From: Limnanthes douglasii subsp. nivea
Lineage: Eukaryota; Streptophyta; Magnoliopsida; Brassicales; Limnanthaceae
Reading direction: 5' to 3'
Assembly: GCA_036936605.1 (NCBI GenBank)
Contig: JAUPFV010000002.1
Coordinates: forward strand, 253,353,305-253,417,304
DNA: 64,000 bases
The notes beneath the pieces were generated by a model. It had not been told where the DNA came from, made no database searches, and worked only from the letters and a program-made list of their open reading frames with translations. The translations under genes were made by a program, and so were the position numbers. Numbering within the stretch: the first letter of the stretch is position 1; the number at the start of each line of letters is the position of its first letter. This document shows positions 42,230 through 53,385 of the stretch, piece after piece.

Positions 42230-43115
42230 AGAAAAAAATATATTCATAGATCTAGTTTTGTTCATTTAAAAAACCAATGGTACTTTCAAAATTTATTTTC
42301 GAGTTATAGTTTAAAAATAGACTTTTACAAATTTAAATCCAAAAAAATACACGTATTTGGATCTTTATATAGGATTTGTTTTTTTTTTGTAGAAAATATG
42401 ATTTCGATAGTTATCAATAACTTGTATTTTTTGGATAGTAGCGCGTAAATAACTTTTTAACTAGATAATTAACGGTAATAACGAGTTTTTAAATAAAACT
42501 ATTTTTATAATATTTTTTAATTAATAAAAAGACTGTGTAGAACTATATAAATAGAATATAATAAAATCTTAAATATAAAGTTCGACCCATTCTATGACGA
42601 CCTTTAAGTGAATCGCTTTCTATAGAACATTGTTATATAGTCCATAATTTTATGAAATAAAAGGTAAAAATAATTTATCTCTAGAAAACCTAACATTTTA
42701 AAAAATATCTACTATTATTATTATTATAAATTGATTAGCCATATGTGGTTATGTATTTTTTGGAATTTTGTTTTTTTAAGTTTAATGTTTTTGTTGAAAT
42801 ATAAATTATAAGTTTTTCCTCGTATCTTTAACTAGCTATCTTTTAATCCCAAACTCTAAAAAATACAGTTTAATTAAACCATAAGAATAAATTCTAACTC
42901 ATAAACAAAAGCATTTGACCCAACTTATAAAGACTTAAACCCTAACTTTTGAACTAACAAAATCTTTAAACTTCAAGCTATCGATTGAAACTGTAACATC
43001 TCAAAAATCGAGGAGAACCACGACACACCAAGTGAGGTAAAGAATTGCTCTTCATTTCCATTTAATACGATTTTGCTAGACATGAGCGACGATTCGTGAT
43101 GAATTTGCTAAAGAC
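42230..43115. other. No recognisable gene
   Basis: AT-rich; no frame, LTR end or array seen. Confidence 0.5.
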
Positions 43116-43119
43116 TAAT

Positions 43120-43260
43120 TACTCCGGGGTGATCAACAAAAATTGCATCTTTTTATGCCATCTTATAAAATCATGGTCCTCAAATTTGACCAACTTACTT
43201 GTGATATCCTTGGCTGGTTCTCCGTTTGTCATTTCAATATCCCTAAAAAATACTTGAATA
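43120..43260 (-). pseudogene. Copia Gag N-terminal fragment
   Basis: The minus strand reads SKLVKFEDHDFIRWHKKMQF then LL, matching the start of copia Gag proteins ('KFxGxNFxRWQKKMxFLL'). It ends after about 35 codons at a stop. No LTR or downstream domain accompanies it. Confidence 0.6.
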
Positions 43261-43760
43261 ACTATGAATTTTTATCTTGAACAATTTTATATTGAATATT
43301 TTTTTTATTCTCCTAAAAACTCAATCAGATAAAATCAGAATTTTCTTTTAGAATAAGAGAATAAAGATTTAGCCTATGATTTTCTGAAACAATATAAAAC
43401 ATATATTCAACCAAAATTGGTTCTCCAATATTAAACATATATTCAACAATATTTAGCCTATGATTTTCCTCAACCACGCAAGCGGCTACCGTCCTTTGGA
43501 CCGGCCGATAAGGTGTTCTCTTTTGGACCACGCAATGGGCTACCTCCATTTTCCCCACTAATCAGAATATAAGTCAATAAGTGTGCATTCAGCACTCCAA
43601 TTTATTCGATAATATATTCGATAATATATCATTGCTAAATTGGTCCACTAGTTAATCCAACATAAACTAAAATATTTAACATCCAATTAGGAAAAAGTTA
43701 AGATAGGGGTATATTTGCTTATGATCTTGTATAGCCAGCATTGTATATACTGGCCTTTAT

Positions 43761-43983
43761 TTAGCTGCTTCTTAGAAACAGAATGCTTAGCACTTCTTGT
43801 TCCTTTCTTAACATGTTGAGGGCTACAATTAAAACTTGGTTAATCGAATTAAGACATGAAGCACTATAAAAAATGTAGCCTTTCAAACTATGAAAACAAC
43901 AAGGCACTAGAATTAGGTTATTGAAAGAAAAAAAGAAAAGACTCGTACATGTGAAGACAGTCTGATGCTCGAGCTCATCCATG
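43761..43983 (-). CDS. Possible first exon of a host gene
   Basis: An ATG at 43982 in good context (GCCATGGATG) opens MDELEHQTVFTC on the minus strand. A GTACGA donor-like site comes 34 nt after the ATG, then a T-rich stretch and TTTTCATAG acceptor-like site near 43897. The unspliced frame runs 73 codons. The promoter directly upstream is of housekeeping type, which favours a real gene end. I do not recognise the protein, and no later exon was found before the copia Gag fragment at 43.2 kb, so the gene may be broken or its exons lie elsewhere. Confidence 0.35.
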
Positions 43984-44165
43984 GCGTTCTCGAACGTTTA
44001 CTGAAGTGTCTGTGTGAAAAAGGCAAGTGTTTACTGATTTAGGGTTTCAGCAAGTGTTGAGTTTCATAAGTAAAACAGATCGTGCTGAAGCAATGGGCTC
44101 GGGTCGGTTAGGTTTAAAGGCTTAAAGCCCATGCGAAGTTCAAGATGGTCTAAAGCCCAATGGGC
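43984..44165 (-). promoter_or_regulatory. Housekeeping-type plant promoter
   Basis: Contains several TGGGCY/RGCCCA site II elements (TGGGCT at about 44094, AGCCCA at 44127, AGCCCA and TGGGCT at 44156-44167) and a telo-box AAACCCTAAA (minus strand, about 44037-44047). The telo-box plus site II pair is the known signature of plant genes for ribosomal and other growth-related proteins. It lies 0-180 bp upstream of the ATG at 43982. Confidence 0.55.
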
Positions 44166-44380
44166 TGTTTATCACACGTTATTATATTGAAGCAGACTAG
44201 TGTTACTCTTGTAAATATAAATACAAATATAACAACTTGTATAGCTGGCAAAACTGCCTAACAAACTTGATTCCCTAAGCTACCACTAACAGCCTATAAG
44301 AGGCCTCATTGTATTTACAAATCATTAAGATTGAAGAAAATAAAATCCTGAATCTTCTTTCTCTCTTTTGCTCACTTCGA
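44166..44380 (+). repeat. 5' LTR of the copia element
   Basis: Starts near TGTTTATCACACG, has an AATATAAATAC TATA box near 44214, and ends a few bases before the primer site. The exact edges cannot be set without the 3' LTR. Confidence 0.5.
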
Positions 44381-44382
44381 CT

Positions 44383-44395
44383 TGGTATCAGAGCC
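44383..44395 (+). other. Primer binding site of the copia element
   Basis: TGGTATCAGAGCC, the plant initiator-Met tRNA complement. Confidence 0.9.
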
Positions 44396-44409
44396 ACATC
44401 AAGCCTTCA

Positions 44410-45430
44410 ATGGAAAATCCTGGATCTCCCACCCAGAGCATTGAGTCTTTAGGCTCAGTCTTCCCAGGCAGCCTCTCCAACGCTGCTAAAGGCGTGCACT
44501 TGCAAACAATCAGCAACAATAGTAGCAGTCAGATCAAACTTGACAGAAATAACTACTTGTTATGGAGGACTATGGTGGTACCAATGGTGAAATGTAACAA
44601 GTTAGGAGGTTTTATCACAGGGGACAAGCCCTGTCCTCCTAATTTTCTTTGTGATTCATAAGGAAACACTACTGGATTGCAAATGACCAACTTCTTCTTG
44701 GTTGGTTGTACTCTACAATGAGTCTTGAAGTGGCTGCTCACTTGATGGAAGAGAATATTTTAAGGATCTATGGGATGCAGCTAACAAACTTTCTGGCTCA
44801 CATACAAGAGCCAGAATTACCTACTACAAGTTTGAGTTTCAAAGGACACGAAAAGGTAACCTCACTATGACTGACTACCTAAGTAAAATGAAAAACATAG
44901 CTGACAACTTAGTGCTAGTTGGTAGCGGAGTAACTATGGAGGATCTGGTGACTCAAGTTCGGGCTGGTCTAGATTCTGAGTACACTCCAATTGTGGTCAG
45001 TTTAGCTGATAAGGAGTCACTTGGCTGGCTAGATCTTCAAACTAGTTTGCTTACTTTTGAAAGCAGACTAGACCAGCGACTGAATTTACAAAACAGTGTA
45101 GCTAACTTTAATGTGGCATCAGTTAATTTTACTGAAAAGACAAACTACAAGAATCAAGGCAGTACTACTGGTCAAAGGTCATCCTATGGGCAGAGTAGGG
45201 GAGGCTACAGAAATAACAGAGGTAAAATGGTTACTTCAATAACAACAGAGGCAGAAATGGGTTCTATAGAGGGAGAGGAGGTCGCTTCTCTCAAAATAGA
45301 CCAACATTTCAGATCTGCAATCGATTTGGTCATACTGCAACTGTGTGTTATTATAGGGATGACCCTTCTGTCATGGGTTCCACTTCTTCAGAACAGCCTA
45401 AAGGAGAAGGGGAGCAGTCAGCTTACCTAG
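44410..45430 (+). pseudogene. Copia Gag
   Basis: ATG at 44410 (MENPGSPTQSIESLG). A Gag start block IKLDRNNYLLWRTMVVPMVK, then a stop after NFLCDS at 44659. In other frames it continues LYSTMSLEVAAHLMEEN and MTDYLSKMKNIADNLVLVGS, then LVTQVRAGLDSEYTPIVVSL and LLTFESRLDQRL, the UBN2-type Gag core. A Gly/Arg/Asn-rich stretch (GQRSSYGQSRGGYRNNRGKM) follows, and the zinc knuckle survives as CNRFGHTATVCYY, with its first Cys lost. It would form the virus-like particle. At least three frameshifts are needed to read it through. Confidence 0.8.
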
Positions 45431-45957
45431 CAACATAAGACTCTACAAGAGACAATGTCTGGTATGCTGAAAGTGGTGCTAGTCACCATGTCACAAGCAA
45501 CTCTCATCTATTGACTCAAAAGAATGAGTATGCAGGTAACAAAGGTATTCTTGTTGGTAATGGTCAGAGGCTAAATATTGAACATGTTGGACATTCTAGT
45601 TTGCATACATCCACCAATTCATCTATCTCTCTCAATAATGTCTTACGTGTACCTATGATAAACAAAAACTTATTGTATGTTTCACAATTGACCAGTCATA
45701 ACAGTATTTTTATTGAATTTCACAAGTGTTTCTGTCTTGTGAAGGACAAAGAGTCAGGGACTGTCCTTCTCAGAGGGACTACTGAGAGTAGACTTTACAA
45801 GCTAGAAGACCTTTCTAAGTCACAGGCAAAAGGTGCAACTTATGTCACTCATACTACTTATTCAGTCACTAAATATTCTGTTCCAAATGCTTTGTCTGTT
45901 GGTATTACTAGTTCCCTAAATGATGGATATCATAGGAAGCTTGGCCATCCATCTTAG
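45431..45957 (+). pseudogene. Copia protease with altered active site, into GAG-pre-integrase
   Basis: Reads NVWYAESGASHHVTSNSHLL (45454-45512), matching the copia protease active site WxxDSGASxH, but with Glu in place of the catalytic Asp. Then GNGQRLNIEHVGHSSLHTS, LNNVLRVPMINKNLLYVSQL and SRLYKLED follow, the usual path to the GAG-pre-integrase HHxxxGHPS box, seen as YHRKLGHPS before a stop at 45955. The Asp-to-Glu change would abolish or greatly reduce cleavage in known aspartic proteases. Confidence 0.8.
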
Positions 45958-45999
45958 AGTGTTTTAAACATAATTCTAACAACTTGTAATCTCAATTTT

Positions 46000-46790
46000 G
46001 TTCTAAAAAGTAATTTTACGTTTTGTGAAGCTTGTTAACTTGGAAAGTCACATAGCTTACCATACTCTGTCTCTAATTCTCATGCTATTAGTGTGCTAGA
46101 CCTTGTCCATACAGATGTTTGGGGACCTTCACCTATTATTTCTACTAAAGTCCATAGATACTATGTGACATTCATTGATGATCACACTAGGTATACATAG
46201 TTTTATCCAATCAAAGATAAAAGTCAAGTGTTCAGTATCTTTAAAAATTTCAAGAGTCTCGTTAAAAAACAGTTTGAAAGGGTTATAAAAAATGTTCACT
46301 GTGATTGGGGGGGGGGGGGAGAGTATAGACCTCTGCCTAATATGGCTCTAGATCAGGGTTTTATTCTAAGAAGGTCTTGTCCTCATTCCTCAGCCCAAAA
46401 TGGGAGAGCTGAGAGAAAACATAGGCATCTTGTTGAGACAGGCCTAACTCTGTTAGCTCAAGCTAGTCTGCCCTACAAATACTGGGTTCAAGATTTTGAG
46501 ACTGTTGTGTACCTCATCAATAGATTACCTACACCTACCCTAGCCAACAAGTCTCCCTATACACTTCTGTTTCACAAAGAACCTAATTACTTAAGTCTAA
46601 AAACGTCTGGGTGTGCATGTTTTCCCTGCCTAAGGGCTTACTAGTCTCATAAATTTCAATTTCACTCCACAAAGTGTGTGTTCTTGGGGTATAGTTAGTT
46701 CCAAAAAGGGTATATTCGTCTTAGTTCTACTGGTAGGGTATACATCTCTCTTCATGTTATATTTAATAAGTATGATTTCCCCTTTCGTGA
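46000..46790 (+). pseudogene. Copia integrase, 3' truncated
   Basis: Zinc residues CEAC are changed (FCEAC then a stop and LGKSHSLPY). The core start VLDLVHTDVWGPSP has the first catalytic Asp, and FIDDHTRYT is present. The second Asp block appears as NVHCDWGGGGEYRPL, where relatives have 'RSDNGGEY'; a run of 13 G (46307-46319) sits there. SCPHSSAQNGRAERKHRHLV has the catalytic Glu. The frame ends with NRLPTPTLANKSPYTLLF and CVFLGYS remnants near 46690. Reading fades at 46.79 kb, next to the Tat LTR. Confidence 0.8.
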
Positions 46791-46821
46791 CGTATTCGTT
46801 CTCGTAAACGTCAAAATAAAT

Positions 46822-47177
46822 GAGTTAATATTTATCCTTAGTAAATTGTTAAGAGAGAAATCTAGACAGAGAAAGAGTTACAGAGTTTTTAGAGAGAGAA
46901 AGTTCAAGTACAAATGAGTTCCAGAGAAATAGTGTTCAACCTCTTTATTAGAGTAGTCTTGCCCTTTATATAGAGGAGCCAAGACTTAGCCTCAAACTGA
47001 AATCTGCTACAAAAGATGACTAATTGCTGTTTAGTCCTTAACAATTATAAATAATTACAAATACTCTATAAAACTTACATCAATTACAATTTAAGGACAA
47101 AACTTACATTACATGTAATTAAATCATTAAATTTATATTATTTACAACTGAGGCCTCAAAATCCTACTTCCATATCA
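46822..47177 (-). repeat. 3' LTR of the main Tat element
   Basis: Minus-strand start TGATATGGAAGTAGGATTTT at 47177. The left end reads GAGTTAATATTT where the 5' LTR has TGATGAGCTAATATTT, so about four terminal bases appear lost. A TTTATATAGAGG box is near 46967. Confidence 0.85.
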
Positions 47178-47279
47178 GAAGCCCCCATAGTTCTCATGTC
47201 AGTAAATGAATGAGAACTAAAATATCTTCGAATTCTTCCATATGTCATGTAATCTTTTATATAATAAACTCAAGGCAGT

Positions 47280-47629
47280 CATTCAAAGCGTACATGAAGA
47301 GAAATTATTCGAAGCGTCAACTAGGACCGATCATTCGAATCGTGTTAAAAACAAATACCAATTAAAAGTAGCGCTAAAATCTTATAACCTTTCAAAGACA
47401 AAAAATCTCTTCGAAATACTGTGAAAATAGAACATCCTCAGATCCTTTTGAAAACATTCAAAGCGTACATGAAGAGAAATTATTCGAAGCGTCAACTAGG
47501 AGCGATCATTCGAATCGTGTTAAAAACAAATACCAAATAAAAGTAGCGCTAAAATCTGATAACCTTTCAAAGATAAAAAATCTCTTCGAAATACTGTGAA
47601 AATAGAACATCCTCAGATCCTTTTGAAAA
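47280..47629 (+). repeat. 175-bp tandem duplication upstream of the antisense gene
   Basis: Units 47280-47454 and 47455-47629 start CATTCAAAGCGTACATGAAG and end AGATCCTTTTGAAAA with only about five mismatches. They lie 215 to 560 bp upstream of the antisense gene's TATA box. Confidence 0.93.
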
Positions 47630-47842
47630 TGACATTTTCAAAAGTACTCATCGACTTTTATCCAAACAACATATAAAAGTAACCGTTTCATATAACCGTT
47701 CCATCCATTATAGCCCTATAGTTTTAAATCCATAGCTAGATGTCTAGCCTGACACATGTCGAGCATCTGATTTTCTTACCGCTTTTTATTCCAACCTATG
47801 ATTATCAAAGTCTTTCGAACTTCACACATCTTCATTCCTTTG

Positions 47843-47849
47843 TATAAAT
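47843..47849 (+). promoter_or_regulatory. TATA box of the antisense gene
   Basis: TATAAAT within TTTGTATAAATTCAACC, 66 bp before the first ATG of the long frame. Equivalent boxes precede the copies at about 1130 (plus) and 58730 (minus). Confidence 0.5.
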
Positions 47850-47914
47850 TCAACCAGCATCCTCATTTTTTCATTTATCACTACACAAATCATTTTAGAG
47901 AGAAGTAACAGCAC

Positions 47915-50863
47915 TTGGCTACCTTCATCGTGTTTCAGTATAAAAAAACCAACTTTCCGATCGAACCTTCATATTCTCTGATCAACCTTCATCTAATTTA
48001 TGAGAAAAATCCTAAAACAAAAAAATCCAAGGCTATCATAACCAAAACACCAGAATCTCTAGAATCTGGTAGCAACTTAGTCTTCGGATCATACAAGTAC
48101 TTCTGCATTACTCAAATGGCTGAAGAATATAGGGCTGCAGGATTAATCAATAGCCTTCCAGTTGGAACAACCAGTAAAACAGTTTATTACGGTAATTTCG
48201 GTCCAACCAAAGTTCATGGTCTTTCTCCTTTTCCCATAATCGAAGAACGTTCCTCATCCGAAATCCAAGTCCCTAAAACACCTCGAGCCTCTTGATCTCA
48301 AAGTAAGATTTCTAATTTAATTAGTGAAGAATTCCCTTTGAAACAGAAGTAAAAAATTCCCTCATCGAATCATTCTTCAATAATCAAAAGAAATAGAATT
48401 TGTATTGCTATGAGAGACGAATCCGAAATTATCCCAACTCCTCTCCCTTTGAATCCAAATACTGAAGCTCCTCCTCAGAGAGAAGTAACTGAAGAAGCTC
48501 CTCGAACAAGTAACCCTTTACCAGAAGCTGTTAATCTAGCATCTCAACACCCTCGAGAAAAGACATCAAAAGCCAACGAAGTTGATTCCGAGACTACCAA
48601 AACCGATCTCGAGGCTGAATCTAATGATGGGAACTCTGCAACTACCCATAAGCCTCAGGAAGAAGTAGACATTTTCTTTGTTTCCGAAGAAGAAAAAGCT
48701 AAAATTGGGAGAAACTTGAGGAATCTTGAAGCTAAATACATCATTGCTCTGAAGAAAGTTTGTTATATATATTACAAGGATGGCCAAGATTCAGCTCTAA
48801 AAAAATTGGGAATGGGAGATAACATAACTCTTCGACTACCTAAAGTAGGAGAAACTACCTTGGACTGCAAACATGATGAGCTAATAGTCTACCCCGAAAT
48901 CATCAATTGGGGTCTTCGGTTTCCACTGGATCCTATGATCGTGGAATACTCCGAACTCCTCACCTTATATCTTACTCAAGTGACACTGAATCAATGCTTC
49001 ACCCTTATGTTAGTGATTATGGTATCTCGACTGTCTCAAATTCCAATCAGCATTAAAGACTTCATATCATTGACTCAATTGTCAAAAGGTCTGAAGCTTC
49101 CCTTTTACTACCTCACCCTGAAGGATGAACTTAAGATCATCGATGACCTCTTAGAAGCTGATATATTCTGGAAGCAGAAATTCATCTTTATATCAGGAGC
49201 GTGGAAAAATGGCAAAGCAATTTCCGATGCTAATCCTTCAAAGTTAAATATCGTCTGGAGAAGTAATCGTAAGCACTTCAAAAAAATTACATTCTGAAAT
49301 AAATTTGATGTTTTGACTTTCTCTTTCCTTAATTTTCTACTTGTATAATCATTTCAGAAATTTTAAGGCGTTACTCATCACGTCGACCAACTGCTAATGA
49401 GATTTTCCAAAACGTTTCCGCTTGGGCTGATAAAGAATGGAACAACGCGTTTCACACTGCCTTTCAACCCATCAATTTCCTAAACTGCCATGTGTTCTCA
49501 ATTTCAGAGGGTGCCTTACCACCTCAAAATTTGATGTTAGAGCCGGATCCGAAGATAGTGTGCAAACAAATAGTTCAACCCGATTGCAAAGTCTTCCTTC
49601 CCATTCACAACAGATCAGAAAGTCATTTGCCAAAAAAGAAGAAAAAGAAAAACTGCAGAATAAACTCTCTCACCCATCGATGTGGGAAAAGATCAAGAAC
49701 TGTCTTCAAAGAAAAAGAAGGCTTCTTCCGGTTCCCATGGAAAGAAAAAAAAGAAAACGAGAATCACTTCGTATACATTGGTTGACGAAGATGAAAACAC
49801 TACTGTTGGAAACCAACAAAACCCACAAAACCCACAAAACCCTTTGGTCGAAGAACAGACAACCAGAGATAACTCTGTGATTATCATCAAAGATAGTACT
49901 ACCAATGAAAATCAGGCTACTGCAAACTTCGATCCTGATATGTTTATTAATTTTGAGAACACTGAAGCGCTTATTGGTGAAGACGATCCTGTTCTTCAAG
50001 TCATCCAAATTCATATGCTTAACTTTGGAAGACCAACACCAGCCGAGGCGTCTCCAGAAATTAATTGTCCTCCTGCTCCTATCAATACTCTACACATGAT
50101 TCAACGTCCTAGCTCATCGGAGATAGAATTTTCTCTTCCTCCTCCAAATCCCGCAATCGTTGTTGCACTTGAACCATTTACCGATCTTGATATTGCACCA
50201 AAGGCACTTTCTTTTCAAGTCGAAGCCTCTCAAAACAATCTAAAGCAATTGGCTAAAGATATGGTTTATTACAAAGAAGCTTACGAGGCTCATAAATTTT
50301 TTAGAGAAGACTTGCACCGCAAAGTGGTTGATTAATTTCACATGTACGAAGTAGCAAGTTCCAAACTTATAAAAGGTGCTCTCTTCATGAAAAATCATTT
50401 GCGAACCATACATATTGCTGACAAAGAAGTATTAAAGGCTTCTTATGAGAAGGAAATGAATAAGCTCAAGATTGATCATGCTACTGAACTGGACACTGAA
50501 AAATCCAACTCTAAGGAGCTATGGAATTCTCTTACTCTTTGTGAGACAAAAAATAAAGATCTGGTCGAGGAGATAGCTAAACTGAAGAGGGATTTTGAAG
50601 TGGAAAAAGCTGCTGCAGTAGGTGTTGCCGAGGCTGAGCTTTCAAAAGACATGTTAACTGCTATTAACATCGGAAAACAAGATGCAACCATTCTCCTTCT
50701 TCGAGAACTTCATGCTACTTATCCAAAAATAGACCTCAAAAGTTTTTGGAACGACATTCTTATGAAGAAACGTCAAAGTAAAGATTTCGATCATATCCCC
50801 GATTTGTCAGTCGAAGATGAAGAAGCAGAAGAATCATTCGAAGGGGAAGACTCATCTGATTAA
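47915..50863 (+). pseudogene. Antisense gene of the main Tat element, nearly intact
   Basis: Plus-strand gene opposite to gag-pol. The N-terminal part (47915-48295) holds AEEYRAAGLINSLPVGTT and VYYGNFGPTKVHGLSPF. Next, 48410-49268 has a Pro/Glu-rich linker and the PF04195-like domain: VYPEIINWGLRFPLDPMIVE, FTLMLVIMVSRLSQIPISIK and WKQKFIFISGAW. A GT-AG intron at 49269-49357 (89 bp, T-rich) joins in phase to RRPTANEIFQNVSAWADKEW. A frame change in A-rich DNA near 49.65 kb leads to a Lys-rich, then Asn/Gln/Pro-rich stretch and an acidic segment. One TAA (50333-50335) precedes, in the same frame, a coiled coil (50342-50780; SYEKEMNKLKIDHATELDTE) and the acidic EDEEAEESFEGEDSSD end. Breaks are few, so loss of function is recent or these are sequencing-level differences. 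Function unknown. Confidence 0.75.
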
Positions 50864-51054
50864 CTTTATTATATTTATTGTGTTTGTCAAATTAAAGAAT
50901 CGCTTTCTGTACCTCAACAAATTAATCAAAATGACAACCCATTTCTTTATTTTATTATTCTATTCACATTTTATTCGATGCTAAATTTTAAAAACGAAAA
51001 TAATTACAAACTGTAAACTTACCGCCTCAAATACCTTAACGAAATTGGTGAATA

Positions 51055-51135
51055 TGGTAGCTCTTCGAAAAATTCTCAATGTGTAGTTAAGCCTTGGTAG
51101 CTCTTCAAAAAATTCTCAGTGTGTTGTCAAGCTTC
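51055..51135 (+). repeat. 40-bp tandem duplication
   Basis: TGGTAGCTCTTCGAAAAATT then CTCAATGTGTAGTTAAGCCT and its slightly changed repeat start at 51055 and 51095. It lies in the spacer between the antisense gene and pol, the place where the left Tat element carries its minisatellites. Confidence 0.85.
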
Positions 51136-51199
51136 CACTTCGAAATAAAAATGTAATGTGATTATTAAACATGGTTGTTTCTTTGAAAAATGTTATAAA

Positions 51200-52430
51200 C
51201 ACTTCGGAACATTCTACTCTTAAAAAATCTCAAAGATGATCAGTCTCTGATGATTTGTTAAGATAGTATTCAAACATGTGTAAACAACCATTGGCCAAAA
51301 AACGAACTTTATTGATAATATTGAATATGTACACGATGCCTCATTAAAACCTTCCTGGGTCAACATGATAGGAAAGAGTGCGCCATTCAAAAGTAATAAT
51401 TCCAAAGTACAAAAACATATCTACTCCCAATAAAGCTTCAAATGTTGGATATTTCATGGATGTTGAAGCATCCTCCCCTCGAAATCACAAAGACCATAGG
51501 ACCCCAGCTTTATCCTCTCAACAATCACATAAGGCCCTTCCTAGTTCGGAGCCATTTTTCTGAGGTTCTTCTCCTTTGGGTGCAAGAAGATTTTCTCAAC
51601 ACCTTATCACCTTCTTTAAATTCTCTTCTCTTCACTTTCGAATCATATCTATTTGTCATAAGAGTTGAAATGACTACATAATATTCTGAGTTCAAAATAT
51701 TGAGCTATTCTAAAGATGACATCATAGATTCTACGGTGCTGACTACATCCATTCCATATGTCAAAGAAAAATGAGTCTCCTTTGTAGCCTCTCTATGATT
51801 TGTTCGATAAGCCCAAAGCACCTCTTGCAAATAGTTTGGCTATTTTCCTGCTGCCCCATCAAATTCTTCTTCAAGCCATCTAAAATTGTCTGTTTGTCAC
51901 ATCCACTTGCCCATTAGCTTGAGGATGAAAAGGCATCGAAAAAACATTGTTGAATTCCTTTGGAAGTACAAAATGAATCCATCTTCTTGTTATTAAATCG
52001 AGGGCCATTATCTGTTGTAATATTTCGAGGAACTCCAAACCGACAACAAATGTTGTTTACAATAAATTGTCCCTGATAACAGATCTGCTTCTGTCCACTT
52101 TGTAAAATAATCAACCGCTACAATTATCATTTGTCTTCCTCCAGAAGCTATCGAAAAACGTCCCACCAGATCAATCCCCATCTATCAAATGGTATTGCCT
52201 CAAATATAGACATAAGCGGTACCGCTGGTCTATGAGTAGCATTGGAAAATCTATGACAAGTATCACAACTTCGAACTAAATTCGTAGCACCATTCATGAT
52301 TGTAGTCCAATGGAACCCTGCAAGTAACAATCGACATAAGAGAGCTTTGAGCCCGCAATGAGCTGACCCTTCACCATCATATCACTCTGATAATAATTCT
52401 TGTGATTTTTGTTTGCTTAAACATCATAAC
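51200..52430 (-). pseudogene. Integrase of the main Tat element
   Basis: Zinc region (52380-52220): AHCGLKALLCRLLLAGFHWT then CDTCHRFSNATHR, with His and CxxC ligands. Core start IPFDRWG is followed by a one-base loss that hides IDLVGRF (about 52190). The second Asp lies in ICCRFGVPRNITTDNGPRFN (52030-51980), close to CTSKGIQQCF. The C-terminal part (51640-51450) and a phrase TQEGFNEASCT (51340) near the end match the 4.3-4.6 kb integrase. Several frameshifts. Confidence 0.78.
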
Positions 52431-52689
52431 AATAGCCTGCTCAATACCCTTTTATACAATATTCCATCAAGTACTATATATCTGAAGGCTTTACTTCTCA
52501 ACCTTTTGGCCAACTATGAATCATCTGGTAGTATTTCTTGAGTAAAAAAGCTAAGGATATTTAATCGCCAATCGCCTCGGATTTTATTAGTCGTAAATAA
52601 TTCCTCTATAAATTCACATTGGCTATATTGAGTATCAATTGAAGGATTTTCTTGTAGCAAAATTCAAGGATATTCTTCCTTGTAAGTAA

Positions 52690-53385
52690 CGTTTGCTAAA
52701 GAATCAGCCACCGTGTTACTTTGTCACCCAATATATTCCACAACAACGTTGTCAAACAGAAGCATTAATTTCCAAAGTTCTTGAATATATAAAATCAAAC
52801 GATCCTTTCTTGCCTTGGAAAATCCAGATACCTGATTTACTAATAATTGAGAATCCGTTTCCAAGCGCACTGAAGTTGCTCCACAATTGTTTTCCAATCT
52901 TAAACCCGCCAGAGCAGCTTCGTATTCAGCTTCATTTTTCGAAGTATGAACACCAAATATAATAGATTGAATTATTGTTTCTTCCATTTGAGCAATTAAC
53001 TGAACCCCAACACTACACCCTGAAACACTAGATTCTCCATTTGTTCGAACAACCCACCTCGAATCAGCTTTATTGGCTTATTTACTCTATTCCTCATCTA
53101 ATCAGCTTGAATATAATTCAACAAAAAAATCTGCCAATGCTTGCGCCTATATTGTTGTTCAAGGTATAAACAAAATACCATAGTTCCCCAACTCCACTGA
53201 CCATTCGGTCATTCTCCGCGAAATATCAGGTCGTTGTAAAACATTTTTCAAAGGGAATGAAGTTCAGACTTCAATAGTATGAGCTTGAAAATATGGATGC
53301 ATCTTCCTAGCAGCAATCACTAGCACTAATGCCAATTTTCTAATTTCATATATCTCTTTTCTGAAAGCGAATACATCCAAATTTT
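52690..53385 (-). pseudogene. RNase H domains of the main Tat element
   Basis: Two RNase H regions. First (53385-53100): KEIYEIRKLALVLVIAARKM then HPYFQAH, LKNVLQRPDISRRMTEWSVE and LGNYGI, the tail of RT-linked RNase H1. Second, archaeal type (52987-52724): IIFGVHTSKNEAEYEAALAG then LRLENNCGATSVRLETDSQL and LVNQVSGFSKARKDRL, with catalytic Glu and Asp. Having both is the mark of the Tat lineage. The left end of RNase H1 is joined directly to the protease-RT linker, see the deletion at about 53385. Confidence 0.82.

Larger units (their letters stand above)
44166..46800 (+). mobile_element. Copia retrotransposon, truncated after integrase
   Basis: Order: 5' LTR (about 44166-44380), primer site 44383-44395, Gag, protease, integrase, then an end near 46.8 kb where the Tat LTR begins. 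RT, RNase H and the 3' LTR are missing. Sequence quality is better than in the other copia remnants, but each domain holds one or more breaks. Confidence 0.75.

Noticed and set aside
49437..50014. Several overlapping frames on both strands near 49.5-50 kb
   Set aside because: Only the frames that continue the antisense gene across the 49269-49357 intron and the A-rich frame change match the other copies; the rest are shadows.
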